NCBI GenBank assembly: GCA_016866255.1
Contig: VGMY01000004.1
Coordinates: forward strand, 1 to 64,000
DNA length: 64,000 nt
DNA from: Bacteroidota bacterium
GTDB lineage: Bacteria; Bacteroidota; Bacteroidia; Flavobacteriales_D; Crocinitomicaceae
Direction: 5' to 3'
Shown here: positions 24,871-33,190 of the stretch, in pieces
Position numbering within the stretch: the stretch's first letter is position 1
Layout of the letters: every line of letters starts with the position of its first letter
Position numbers and translations under genes: made by a program
The notes under the pieces: model-generated
Told to the model about the DNA's origin: nothing
Seen by the model: the letters and a program-made list of their open reading frames with translations, nothing else
The model's database searches: none

Positions 24871-25698
24871 CTAAAACAACAGGGAAACTTTAAATATAAG
24901 TTGGTTTTGCCGAGCCTTTGGGTAAAAATATGAACCACCTTGACCTGATGCGGAACTCGTCAATGTATAATTGTTCTCGATGCCTCGTAGATGTAAGGGT
25001 ATCAATCCGTAATAAAACCCGAGCTCTGGAACCAGTGAGGTGGTGCCAGCGAAATTCCATTGCGCACCCGCAGAAAAACCGACTGAACCACGGTAAAAAA
25101 AACTTTCTCCGAAAGACTTCATGTTAGCGTTGCTGCTTGAAGTCCATGTGGTATTGTTTTGCGCATCTTTTCCCATATCAAAACCAATGTCATTAATCCT
25201 TTGCGATACAACGAAGCTGTTTCGAATTCCAAATTTTCCAAAAATAATCCAATCTCCTATGGGTTGCATGCGAAAAAGCATCATAACGGGAACTGCTAAG
25301 CTAACCGTGCTGTATTGGCGATCCGTAAGCAAATAGGTAGTTCCACCTGTTTCATCTTTTTGCAAAATATTGTTACCCGCAAAGCGGTAGAATACCGAGT
25401 CTTTCATACCGTAATTCAACTTGGTGAATTCAAACTCGAGTCCTGTTGAAAGTCCTAAATTCGGCGAACCTTTGAAACGCGTATTAAAAATCATTCCAAC
25501 CGCCAGGTCGCGATTAAATGACGTTGGGTTAAAATAAGCATCTGCGGATTGCACCATGTTTATGGCAAAGTTACCGGTCATACCCGCTTGCAATCTAGGA
25601 AGCGGAGTGTTTTTCGTAGAATCAGACTGAGCGAGAACATGCAGCGAGCAGATTAAAGCAAGTAAAGTCAACAAATAAATAGAACTCAAGGTTTTCAT
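24871..25698 (-). CDS. Outer-membrane beta-barrel protein
   Basis: The 275-residue protein has a signal peptide (MKTLSSIYLLTLLALICSLHVLAQ). Its body shows alternating hydrophobic strands with aromatic girdles, such as GLSTGLEFEFTKLNYG, IFGKFGIRNSFVVSQ and GSVGFSAGAQWNFAG, and it ends with a terminal strand NQLIFKVSLLF closing on Phe. This is the usual form of PorT-like or OmpW-like small barrels. The specific function is not recognisable. It is followed after one base by nadE and faces gldB, with a TAATTTTG element 25 bases upstream of its start. Confidence 0.78.
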   Translation of the reverse strand: MKTLSSIYLLTLLALICSLHVLAQSDSTKNTPLPRLQAGMTGNFAINMVQSADAYFNPTSFNRDLAVGMIFNTRFKGSPNLGLSTGLEFEFTKLNYGMKDSVFYRFAGNNILQKDETGGTTYLLTDRQYSTVSLAVPVMMLFRMQPIGDWIIFGKFGIRNSFVVSQRINDIGFDMGKDAQNNTTWTSSSNANMKSFGESFFYRGSVGFSAGAQWNFAGTTSLVPELGFYYGLIPLHLRGIENNYTLTSSASGQGGSYFYPKARQNQLIFKVSLLF

Positions 25699-25723
25699 AG
25701 ACTTTTGGATTATAGTATTTTTA

Positions 25724-25731
25724 CAAAATTA
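25724..25731 (-). promoter_or_regulatory. Candidate -7 element (TAATTTTG) for the barrel-nadE transcript
   Basis: The minus strand reads TAATTTTG, matching TAnnTTTG, 25 bases before the barrel gene ATG in the 49-base gap shared with the divergent gldB. Confidence 0.4.
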
Positions 25732-25747
25732 AAAATAATCGGTTGAG

Positions 25748-26767
25748 ATGAACCACCTTGTTCATATCTTGCTTTGCTCTACCCTACTCGTATTTTCCTC
25801 TTGTCATCAAGATCCTTACCAAGTCAACCTTCATGAAATAAAGTTTGACCTTCGCTTTTACCATGCTGATTCCCTTCTATCGAGCCAAAATCCGCTCAAC
25901 CAACTCAAGGTAAGAAATCAACTAAAAACCCTTGACAGCGATGTATTCGGATACTTGTTTGGTTATTGTTACCGTATTCCGGTTCAACCTGATACTGCTT
26001 TTCTGCAGCGTTTAAGTTTGATTTATAACGACCCTTACGTCCAAGCACTCGAGCGAGAAATCTCGGTAAAATTTGCTGTTTCCAAAGCAAAACACCACCG
26101 AAAATTACAAGAGGCTTGTCAGCGAATGAAGGCCTTGTTGCCAAACACCGAACCACCGAAAAATGTGGTGTGGATGAATGCTGCATTTACCAGCTCGGTA
26201 TTTTGTTCTAAAAAATCGATAGCCATCGGTTTGGAGCGTTATCTTGGAGCCAAATCAACGTGCATCCAAAAACTGCCTTCCGACCAATTTTTTGGATGGA
26301 TCAAAGAAGGCATGGAAGAACGTTACTTGTTGCGGGATGCCATTTTGGGATGGTTGAATACCCACGCCCTTGAAGAAACTAAAGAAGGGTATGCCGAAGA
26401 GATGATTCGCTGGGGAAAACTTCTTTTCATTGTTGAAAAACTGCTTTCCGAAGAGCCTGTGGCCGTTGTTCTGCGCTATTCAGAAGCGGATTACCAATGG
26501 GCCTTAGCGAGCGAATGGGCAGTATGGAAATACCTCGTGGACGAGCAACTGCTGTACGATCGAAACGAAGACACCAAACAAAGCTTACTGCACGAAGGGC
26601 CCTTCACTCGCGGCTTACCCAACAAAAGCCCCGATCGCCTTGGACAATTCTTGGGTTACCGAATCGTTAGGCAATATGTTGAAAATCATTCGCCAAGTTT
26701 GCAGGAGCTGCTCAACTTACCATACTTAACCTTACTACAAGCCTACGAGGCCCCCGAAAAAACCTGA
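25748..26767 (+). CDS. gldB: Gliding motility lipoprotein GldB
   Basis: The 339-residue protein has a lipoprotein signal with lipobox VFSSC (Cys19). It matches the GldB family in size and in landmarks such as FDLRFYHAD, LLSIYNDP-like RLSLIYNDPYVQ, SIAIGLERYLG and GRFLGYRIV-like GQFLGYRIV near the end. GldB is required for gliding in Flavobacterium johnsoniae; its biochemical role is not settled. The predicted helical, metallopeptidase-like body lacks an obvious HExxH. gldC begins one base after its stop, the standard gldBC order. Confidence 0.93.
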   Translation: MNHLVHILLCSTLLVFSSCHQDPYQVNLHEIKFDLRFYHADSLLSSQNPLNQLKVRNQLKTLDSDVFGYLFGYCYRIPVQPDTAFLQRLSLIYNDPYVQALEREISVKFAVSKAKHHRKLQEACQRMKALLPNTEPPKNVVWMNAAFTSSVFCSKKSIAIGLERYLGAKSTCIQKLPSDQFFGWIKEGMEERYLLRDAILGWLNTHALEETKEGYAEEMIRWGKLLFIVEKLLSEEPVAVVLRYSEADYQWALASEWAVWKYLVDEQLLYDRNEDTKQSLLHEGPFTRGLPNKSPDRLGQFLGYRIVRQYVENHSPSLQELLNLPYLTLLQAYEAPEKT

Positions 26768-26768
26768 T

Positions 26769-27104
26769 ATGAATAAAACATCCACCATCGAACTTGCTGT
26801 TTCTCTTAACGAAAACAACGTTCCTGAGACCATCCATTGGTCGGCAACGGACAGCGGGCACCATGATGCCTCCACCAAAGCATTTTTTTTATCGATATGG
26901 GACGCCAGAGAGAACAACGCCCTGCGCATTGACTTATGGACAGAAGACATGACCGTGGATGAAATGAAACAATTTTTTCATCAATCCTTGTTAACCATGG
27001 CCGATAGCTTTGAAAAAGCGACCGGCGAAACCAACATTTGCGAAGACTTACGCGACTATTGCTACCATTTTGCCGATAAAATGAACATACTGCCGAGGGA
27101 ATGA
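26769..27104 (+). CDS. gldC: Gliding motility protein GldC
   Basis: The 111-residue cytosolic protein matches GldC: TIELAVSLNENNVPETIHW at the start, DASTKAFFLSIWD, and YCYHFADKMNIL at the C-terminus. GldC is found beside gldB and increases gliding efficiency in Flavobacterium, although it is not strictly essential there. It lacks a signal peptide. It starts one base after gldB and overlaps the DUF2797 gene by four bases (ATGA), so all are cotranscribed. Confidence 0.94.
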   Translation: MNKTSTIELAVSLNENNVPETIHWSATDSGHHDASTKAFFLSIWDARENNALRIDLWTEDMTVDEMKQFFHQSLLTMADSFEKATGETNICEDLRDYCYHFADKMNILPRE

Positions 27105-27874
27105 TTTTAGAAAAACTTCATACCAAGCATGAGGATACGGTTCAGTATTTTTTAGCCGATGGCACCTTACTGAACGAACGGATTGGTAAAGAAATCCTGA
27201 TCCAATATACCGGGAATATCTTCTGCCGGAAATGTTCAAAATCCACGAACAAATCCTTTGGTGAAGGGTTTTGTTACCCTTGTTTCTTAGCGGCGCCCGA
27301 GGCGAGTCCTTGTATCTTGCACCCGGAATTGTGTGAAGCACATTTAGGGAAAGGACGGGATTTAGCCTACGAAGAAAAAAACCATAACCAACCGCATTAC
27401 GTGTACCTAGCAGCTACCGACTTAGTAAAAGTGGGTGTAACGCGCGCAACACAAATGCCAACCCGGTGGATGGATCAAGGCGCTCGTGAGGCCATCATTT
27501 TAGCAGAGACTCCGAACCGTTACCTTGCTGGGGTGATGGAGGTCGCCCTCAAAGAGATGTACAGCGACAAAACCAACTGGCAAAACATGTTGCGGAATAT
27601 TCAGGAGCACTCCATCGATTTGGTCGAAGAGAAATGGGGCCTATTGGACCAACTCCCAGAAGATATTGGGCAATATTTCACTGAAGATGAAACCCTATAC
27701 TCGTTTACGTATCCCGTGTTGGCATACCCAGAAAAAGTGGCCTCTCTAACCCTCGACAAAGAGCCAAGAATAAGTGGTCGACTGACTGGAATTCGTGGGC
27801 AATATTTGTATATCGACCATTATTTAGTATTAAATATTCGTAGGCACACTGGCTATGAAGTAGAATGGAAATAA
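27101..27874 (+). CDS. DUF2797 protein with N-terminal zinc-ribbon-like cysteines
   Basis: The 257-residue protein begins with an OB-like segment, then a cysteine cluster FCRKC...FCYPC plus SPCILHPELCEAH (about 43-83) that probably binds one or two metals. The DUF2797 core covers about 95-170 (HYVYLAATDLVKVGVTR, PTRWMDQGA), which resembles a GIY-YIG-type strand pair (YVYLA and VKVGVT). The C-terminal part is beta-rich. The family has no established function. It is commonly linked to gldC in Flavobacteriia, as here (four-base overlap), and gtrA follows after one base. A nuclease-like role can only be suggested. Confidence 0.88.
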   Translation: MILEKLHTKHEDTVQYFLADGTLLNERIGKEILIQYTGNIFCRKCSKSTNKSFGEGFCYPCFLAAPEASPCILHPELCEAHLGKGRDLAYEEKNHNQPHYVYLAATDLVKVGVTRATQMPTRWMDQGAREAIILAETPNRYLAGVMEVALKEMYSDKTNWQNMLRNIQEHSIDLVEEKWGLLDQLPEDIGQYFTEDETLYSFTYPVLAYPEKVASLTLDKEPRISGRLTGIRGQYLYIDHYLVLNIRRHTGYEVEWK

Positions 27875-27875
27875 C

Positions 27876-28346
27876 ATGGTAAGTATCATACGCACATTTC
27901 TCGATATTTTTTATCCGTTAGTGTCAAGAATCTTTGATAAGACCACTTATTACTACGCGGTCGCGGGATGCACCAATTTAGTTTTAGGCTGGATCTTATT
28001 TTGGATCTTAGACAAATGGGTCATCAACAGCCATATCGTGGAGCTCCCCGTTTTGGAGCACCCGGTACACAGCTATACGGTAATTGCCGCAATCTGCGGC
28101 ATGTTCAGCTTTCTATTTGGTTTTGTTATGATGCGGTACGTAGTGTTTACGGAAAGTCAACTGAGAGGGCGTGTTCAGTTTTTCCGTTATGGATTGAGTG
28201 CCTTGATTTCTGCGACCGTCAACTGGATCCTCATCAAACTCATGGTGGACACCTATGCATGGAATGCTTCGCTCTGCAATGTGTTTGCCTCGGTGGTGGT
28301 GGTCACGATCAGTTACTTCTTACAGCGAAAGTTTTCGTTTAGGTAG
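27876..28346 (+). CDS. GtrA-like membrane protein
   Basis: The 156-residue protein has four hydrophobic segments (about 25-45, 65-88, 105-122 and 130-150). It has the GtrA-type features YAVAGCTNLVLGW in segment one and YVVFTESQ and FFRYGLSALIS between segments. It ends in SYFLQRKFSFR, the usual KF(S/V)F ending of the family. GtrA proteins are small membrane proteins thought to flip or position lipid-linked sugars for wall or lipopolysaccharide decoration. It begins one base after the DUF2797 stop. No cognate GT2 enzyme is adjacent, although a GT4 gene converges with it. Confidence 0.88.
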   Translation: MVSIIRTFLDIFYPLVSRIFDKTTYYYAVAGCTNLVLGWILFWILDKWVINSHIVELPVLEHPVHSYTVIAAICGMFSFLFGFVMMRYVVFTESQLRGRVQFFRYGLSALISATVNWILIKLMVDTYAWNASLCNVFASVVVVTISYFLQRKFSFR

Positions 28347-28400
28347 GGGTTTAATCAAAAACCAAAAAAAATTCCTTACACCCTTTATCGCCATTTCAAC

Positions 28401-29534
28401 CTAGCGCCCCAACCTCTTATACACCTCATCCAATCGTTTAGCGACAGCTGCATAACTAAAATGCTCGAGGGCATATGCACGAAGTAACTTTGGGTCGAAA
28501 GATTTTCCATGTACTATTTCCAACATGGCTTGGGTGAGCTGCTCCTCGTTGCGTGGCTCGACTAAGATACTATTTTCCGCATGGGCAAATTCAGGTATAC
28601 CATTGACCGCCGTTGCTATAACAGGAACCCCGCTCATCCACGCTTCGGGGATCACGCAGGGAAAATTTTCATAATTACTGAACAGCACTAAGGCCTTACA
28701 AGTTTTGAGGAAATTGGCAATTTCCTGCGTTTTCATGGTTCCGTGAAAAAACACGAAACGGTCCAGCAAACCCAATTCGCTTGCCAGCGCTTTTGCCTGC
28801 GTTGCATCCCCATCCGTGATAATGTGAAATTCGAAATCTTGTGTTTTTTCGGACAAGCGATGCACGGCACGTAAAATCCCGTGAACGTTCTTCGCCACCT
28901 CATACAAGGTTGAAATATGCACCAAGCGATTGCCAGAAGTTGATTCAATCGGTAAATCAAAAATCTCCTCGCTTACCGCATTGGGTAACACCTGATACGA
29001 AGTTCCGGCCAAGGCTTTGATACGCTCTCCCAAATTCGCACTCACAGGAAGATTGGCCGTCGCCTGCTGGTAAACCGGTATCATTCGTTGTAACATCCAT
29101 TTCGAATAGGCGTTGGGCCCATCGTGTAAACCGCTGGCGTGCTCAGTGATGACTAGCGGAACGGTAGGAAAATGCTGTTTAACGAACAATCCTACTGGAA
29201 AAACAACATTCAAGTGCAACACATCGGGTTCACCAACGACCTGACGATAAGTACGTACTCCCAAAGCCACAGCCTTTCTGAAACGGTTATATTGAATGAG
29301 GCGCTTGAAAAGTCCGCTGGCCTTAGGGTAATATGCCCGTAATTCCGTCAGGTTTCCACGGGATGTTTTTTCTACCACAAACTCCCCATCCTCCCTGCTA
29401 TGAACCGAGAGGGTTACGACATCATGCACCAATGCAGCGGCTTCAGCATGTTTTTGGATGAAGTTTCCTACGGTGGGATTGCTCGGATTTGGATACCAGG
29501 AAGCTAAAAACAATACGTTCTTTCGAGCATTCAT
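28401..29534 (-). CDS. GT4 family glycosyltransferase
   Basis: The 377-residue GT-B enzyme has an N-terminal acceptor domain with FLASWYPNPSNPTVGNF and a C-terminal donor domain with the GT4 signature region FLKTCKALVLFSNYENFPCVIPEAWMSG, read as SNYENFPCVIPEAW, with the conserved E-X7-E type glutamates. Such enzymes transfer a nucleotide-activated sugar in lipopolysaccharide, capsule or glycoprotein synthesis; donor and acceptor are unknown. The start overlaps the stop of the cysteine desulfurase gene (TAATG), so the two are transcribed together despite unrelated functions. Confidence 0.9.
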   Translation of the reverse strand: MNARKNVLFLASWYPNPSNPTVGNFIQKHAEAAALVHDVVTLSVHSREDGEFVVEKTSRGNLTELRAYYPKASGLFKRLIQYNRFRKAVALGVRTYRQVVGEPDVLHLNVVFPVGLFVKQHFPTVPLVITEHASGLHDGPNAYSKWMLQRMIPVYQQATANLPVSANLGERIKALAGTSYQVLPNAVSEEIFDLPIESTSGNRLVHISTLYEVAKNVHGILRAVHRLSEKTQDFEFHIITDGDATQAKALASELGLLDRFVFFHGTMKTQEIANFLKTCKALVLFSNYENFPCVIPEAWMSGVPVIATAVNGIPEFAHAENSILVEPRNEEQLTQAMLEIVHGKSFDPKLLRAYALEHFSYAAVAKRLDEVYKRLGR

Positions 29535-30673
29535 TATGCTAGAGCGACCGCAAAGGCTGAAAAAACTTGTTCCAATGCGAAATCTATTTCCTCTTTGGTA
29601 GTATACCTTGAAAAGGAAAAGCGCACATTCGGACGACTCATATCTGCGCCAATTCCTTCTAATACATGAGATCCTTGAGTAGCTCCTGAGGTACAGGCGC
29701 TGCCCCCGCTTGCCGCTACTCCTTTCAAATCTAAGGTGAACAACAACATGCTCGCTTTCTCAGTCGGTGGAAAACCAACGTTGAGCACCGTGTATAACGA
29801 ACCTTCCGGAGTAACATCCCCGTGAAACGTAATTTGTGAAAAATTCGCCTTTAACCGTTCCATCATGTAGGATTTTAATCCTTGAATATGGGTTTGATGA
29901 ACCTCAAGGTTCTCGTAGGCCAAATCGAAGGCTTTCGATAAACCAACAACCCCTGATAGGTTCTCCGTTCCACCGCGAAACCCGCGTTCCTGAGATCCGC
30001 CTAAAATCATTGGTGCCATTTTAATGCGTTGGTTTACGTACAGAAACCCAATGCCTTTTGGCCCATGGAATTTGTGCGCAGCACAGGTAATAAAATCCAT
30101 ATTGAGAGCGGCCAAATCGAAGGCATAATGCCCGACAGTTTGTACGGTATCTGAAAAAAAATATGCCCCGTATTTTCGACACACCTTATTTACTTCTTCG
30201 AGCCGAATTAAGGTTGCAATTTCGTTGTTGGCGTGCATTAAAGAAACCAAGGTGGGGATGGGTTCTTGCAACAAGGCCTCCAATTCTTCTAGGTCAATAT
30301 GCCCCTGGCTATCAAGCCTTAAGCAATCGATACGAACGTTCGAACATTCTCGGTACATTTCCAAGGCATGCCCAACAGCGTGGTGCTCAATCGATGTTGA
30401 AATAATGCGCTGAACTCCTAACTCTTTGACGGCAATATGGCAAGCGAGGTTATCTGCCTCAGTTCCTCCGGAAGTAAAGAACAATTCGGAGGACGAACAA
30501 TTAAGGTGGCGGGCAATATTCCTTCGCGCCGTTTCTAACAGGGCCTTAGAGGAACGACCAAAGGCATGCGAGGAGGAAGGATTTCCAAAATGATTTCGCA
30601 ACACATCGCTCATCGCTTCAACCACTTCAGGCGCCATCGGTGTAGTAGCCGCGTTGTCCAAGTAAACCCGCAT
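29534..30673 (-). CDS. Cysteine desulfurase (NifS/IscS-like)
   Basis: The 379-residue PLP enzyme removes sulfur from cysteine for iron-sulfur clusters and thiolated cofactors. The N-terminus is the family signature YLDNAATTPM; SIEHHAV holds the PLP-stacking histidine; Lys201 in AAHKFHGPKG is the Schiff-base lysine; and Cys327 in SGGSACTSGA is the persulfide cysteine. The short active-site loop is of class I (NifS/IscS) type. No iscU or iscA gene is adjacent, so it may serve tRNA thiolation or general sulfur supply. The divergent envelope operon starts 53 bases away. Confidence 0.93.
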   Translation of the reverse strand: MRVYLDNAATTPMAPEVVEAMSDVLRNHFGNPSSSHAFGRSSKALLETARRNIARHLNCSSSELFFTSGGTEADNLACHIAVKELGVQRIISTSIEHHAVGHALEMYRECSNVRIDCLRLDSQGHIDLEELEALLQEPIPTLVSLMHANNEIATLIRLEEVNKVCRKYGAYFFSDTVQTVGHYAFDLAALNMDFITCAAHKFHGPKGIGFLYVNQRIKMAPMILGGSQERGFRGGTENLSGVVGLSKAFDLAYENLEVHQTHIQGLKSYMMERLKANFSQITFHGDVTPEGSLYTVLNVGFPPTEKASMLLFTLDLKGVAASGGSACTSGATQGSHVLEGIGADMSRPNVRFSFSRYTTKEEIDFALEQVFSAFAVALA

Positions 30674-30687
30674 ACCGTTTCTTTTTG

Positions 30688-30721
30688 CGAAGATACAAAA
30701 TCAAATTCTTTCTTAACTTCG
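30688..30721. promoter_or_regulatory. Divergent -7-like elements between cysteine desulfurase and envelope operon
   Basis: The minus strand reads TATCTTCG at 30688-30695, 14 bases before the desulfurase ATG. The plus strand reads TAACTTCG at 30714-30721, five bases before the barrel ATG at 30727. Both have C for the last T of TAnnTTTG. Back-to-back promoters are likely in this 53-base gap. Confidence 0.3.
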
Positions 30722-30726
30722 TATTC

Positions 30727-31404
30727 ATGAAACCGATTTTCCTGTTATTGCTATTTTTTTTTGCGCTGCAGGTCAACGCCCAAGATCAAAGAACATTCAA
30801 TCCTGCAGGAATGCTCTCCTTAGGGGGAAGAACTACGGTAAGTTTATTTAATGACCATAAAAATGAAATGACAGGAACCGGGGTTGGCGGACAATTTCGC
30901 TTACGCTTTTCCGATGCGGTCAATACCGATTGGTTTTTTGATTACATCACCAGCGACATCCTCAATTATGCCCATAGAACGGATTCCCACATCGGATGGA
31001 GTGTCTTATTTTATCCAATTAACAGCTTTGACTATTTCCGTCAAACAGCGCAATTTAAACCTAAATTCCGTCCATACATCCTGGCAGGCCATTGTTTTGA
31101 TTATTCCAAAATTGAGGCGAAAGATGGCACAAATGCGTTGGACGGAGCATTGTATGCCGAGCGATGGAGTTCTGCAGTGCAAGCTGGACTCGGAACACAT
31201 CTGGAATTATCGCCAAAATTCGACATTTCACTGACCGGGCAGTACATGATACACTTAGGTAATCACATCGAAACCGATTATGATTTCACTTCCAACACCT
31301 TGAGTTTCCATGAGCATAAAGGAGCCTCTTTGGCGGGTCACTTACTGGTTACCTTGAGTTTCAATTATAAAATTGCCAGATTATGGGGATTCACCAAAAG
31401 ATAA
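30727..31404 (+). CDS. Outer-membrane barrel protein, first gene of an envelope operon
   Basis: I use the ATG at 30727, which gives a clear signal peptide (MKPIFLLLLFFFALQVNAQ). The 225-residue product shows short alternating strands with aromatic ends, as in GVGGQFRLRFSDAV, WSVLFYPI, FRPYILAGHCFDY and SLAGHLLVTLSFNYKI. The pattern fits an eight-stranded barrel related to small OmpA/OmpW-like proteins of Bacteroidota. No specific family is recognised. The end overlaps the next gene by 22 bases, so it is the leader of a three-gene exported cluster. Confidence 0.78.
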   Translation: MKPIFLLLLFFFALQVNAQDQRTFNPAGMLSLGGRTTVSLFNDHKNEMTGTGVGGQFRLRFSDAVNTDWFFDYITSDILNYAHRTDSHIGWSVLFYPINSFDYFRQTAQFKPKFRPYILAGHCFDYSKIEAKDGTNALDGALYAERWSSAVQAGLGTHLELSPKFDISLTGQYMIHLGNHIETDYDFTSNTLSFHEHKGASLAGHLLVTLSFNYKIARLWGFTKR

Positions 31405-31988
31405 TAGGTCTATTCTTGATCGCAAGTACCCTGGCATATGGCCAAGAAAAGGCATGCTTTTTTCAGCCCTCCTTGTTGCGCGCAAGCGCCACCATAGCAC
31501 CCACTCGTTTCTACATGCAAGAAACTACCGTAGCCTTGATCCATGGATTTATGGAGTATGTTTTAGAACCCAAGATCAGTGTTCGAGGTGAGGCCAACTT
31601 CATGGCTCCCAACGGTCTACTTTTGTTCACCAATTCACCCGAAAAATTCCCCCGTAATTATGCTTCCATCTATGCTGGATTTGGCTATCACTTGGGTAAG
31701 AAGAACTGGAAAATCAACCTTCATGCCGAACCGGGAATGGTACTTGCCGAAATGGCTCAAGATCCTTACGTCAATGTTCCTTCGCGTTTTAAATGGAGTG
31801 CATGCCCTTCCTACCTATTGAAGGCAGGTACGTCTTATTATTTTTCAAAGTACTGCCACTTTTTCGCAGAAATCAACTTTAGCAATGGATGGATTCGAAA
31901 GACGCCCTTGTCCTCCGTTTCCTTAGCTCAATACGGTATCAGTGCTGGTCTTGGATTCCATTTAATGACCAAAAAACATCATGAATAA
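31383..31988 (+). CDS. Second small outer-membrane barrel-like protein
   Basis: The 201-residue product has a signal peptide (MGIHQKIIGLFLIASTLAYGQ) and a barrel-like alternation: ISVRGEANFM, YASIYAGFGYHLG, WKINLHAEPGMV, CHFFAEINFS and GISAGLGFHLM. It overlaps the preceding barrel gene by 22 bases and the following lipoprotein gene by eight, so expression is surely linked. I know no named family for it. It might form a heteromeric unit with its partner, but nothing in the sequence proves contact. Confidence 0.75.
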   Translation: MGIHQKIIGLFLIASTLAYGQEKACFFQPSLLRASATIAPTRFYMQETTVALIHGFMEYVLEPKISVRGEANFMAPNGLLLFTNSPEKFPRNYASIYAGFGYHLGKKNWKINLHAEPGMVLAEMAQDPYVNVPSRFKWSACPSYLLKAGTSYYFSKYCHFFAEINFSNGWIRKTPLSSVSLAQYGISAGLGFHLMTKKHHE

Positions 31989-33189
31989 ACGCTTCACAAC
32001 TTGGTTATTAACCCTAAGTTTCTTGTGGATTGGCCTGAGCTGTAAGTCCGGAGAACCTTCCAAAACCAGCCAGCCTTCGAAAAGTTCGCCACCAAACAAA
32101 GTCCGGCAATCCCATGAATTCCAACCCTCAGATAGCCTATCCTTTTTGGAAAGAGCAGTTTTGGATGCGAGCGGAGGCACGAAATCGGTCGTATTCAGTA
32201 AGAACATGAATTTCCTCTATGCCATGAACCTCGAAGGCATGTCGGTTTACGAATTCGACCGAAAGCAACGGAGGATAACCCGCATCTTTCAATTCAAAGC
32301 TACCCCAGGGAAAGGCTGGGATTACGACGACGGTAAAGAGATTGATTCTTACGAGGAAAAGCCGGTGGAAGCTTTTCTCACGCATCACGACAGCATTCTT
32401 TGGGTTTCTTTGCACAACGCAGGAGGCATCGTCCCCATACGGCTATTTGACCCCCAAAACAAGCCCTTGGGAAAAACCGACAAGTTGATTTACCTCCAAA
32501 ATGCCCAAGGAATAACCCAAGACACGCTTTACAGTCCCATTATTTTAACCGGTAAAACGCCGAAAGTCATTTCTTGTACCTCCGATGACCGTTATTTGAT
32601 GGTCAGCAATTGGCATTCCTACAATGTCAGTGTTTTAGAAATCAACAACCGAACGTATCCTTTCGGAAAAGTGATTAAAAATACAGCCGTAAGCAGCATT
32701 CCGAGGGGAATCGTCATGGACGAAACAGCGAACTTAACCTACGTCGCGATCATGGGAGGCTCTAGCCTAGCCATAATCGACAACAAAACGTGGGAGAAAA
32801 CAACGGAAATTAAAGTGGTTTCGAATCCACGGCACATTTTACAGGATAAAAAAGGAAGGCTCTTAGTTTCGTTCAACTCAGCGGGGCAAATTGCCTGCGT
32901 TGATCCCAGTACTGGGACCATGTTGTTCAAGGCAAGCACCGAGGCCCAACCGAGAACGATGGCCTTATCCAAATCCGGAGAATACCTTTTTGTTACCTGT
33001 TACTCCGGTAACCGGCTGATGGTGTACAAAGTGCTCGACGACCGCTTTCAATTGATGCATTCCATAGAGTGCCCTGGGAAGCCTGTCGGAGTGGACGTGT
33101 ATGAAGACAACGAAAGTTTAGAAGCTTGGGTTTGTTCCTACAGTGCCGGCAGCATTACCGTGCATCGATTTGGCAAGGTTAGAAATTAG
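31981..33189 (+). CDS. YncE-like seven-bladed beta-propeller lipoprotein
   Basis: The 402-residue protein has a lipoprotein signal (lipobox IGLSC, Cys21), a Ser/Pro/Lys linker (about 22-50) and a propeller made of repeated blades. Visible blade cores are KNMNFLYAMNLEG, SDDRYLMVSNWHS, ETANLTYVAIMGG, KKGRLLVSFNSAG and SGEYLFVTCYSG. This is the YVTN/YncE type, usually a binding scaffold in the periplasm or on the surface and sometimes a quinohemoprotein-like fold. Catalytic residues are not seen. It overlaps the barrel gene by eight bases. Its stop is one base from the convergent CstB-like gene. Confidence 0.85.
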   Translation: MNKRFTTWLLTLSFLWIGLSCKSGEPSKTSQPSKSSPPNKVRQSHEFQPSDSLSFLERAVLDASGGTKSVVFSKNMNFLYAMNLEGMSVYEFDRKQRRITRIFQFKATPGKGWDYDDGKEIDSYEEKPVEAFLTHHDSILWVSLHNAGGIVPIRLFDPQNKPLGKTDKLIYLQNAQGITQDTLYSPIILTGKTPKVISCTSDDRYLMVSNWHSYNVSVLEINNRTYPFGKVIKNTAVSSIPRGIVMDETANLTYVAIMGGSSLAIIDNKTWEKTTEIKVVSNPRHILQDKKGRLLVSFNSAGQIACVDPSTGTMLFKASTEAQPRTMALSKSGEYLFVTCYSGNRLMVYKVLDDRFQLMHSIECPGKPVGVDVYEDNESLEAWVCSYSAGSITVHRFGKVRN

Positions 33190-33190
33190 T

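Noticed and set aside
28347-28375. Possible terminator hairpin GGTTT-loop-AAACC after gtrA
   Set aside because: The stem is only five A/T-rich pairs and is followed by A, not T, on the strand of gtrA; on the other strand the T run precedes the stem.
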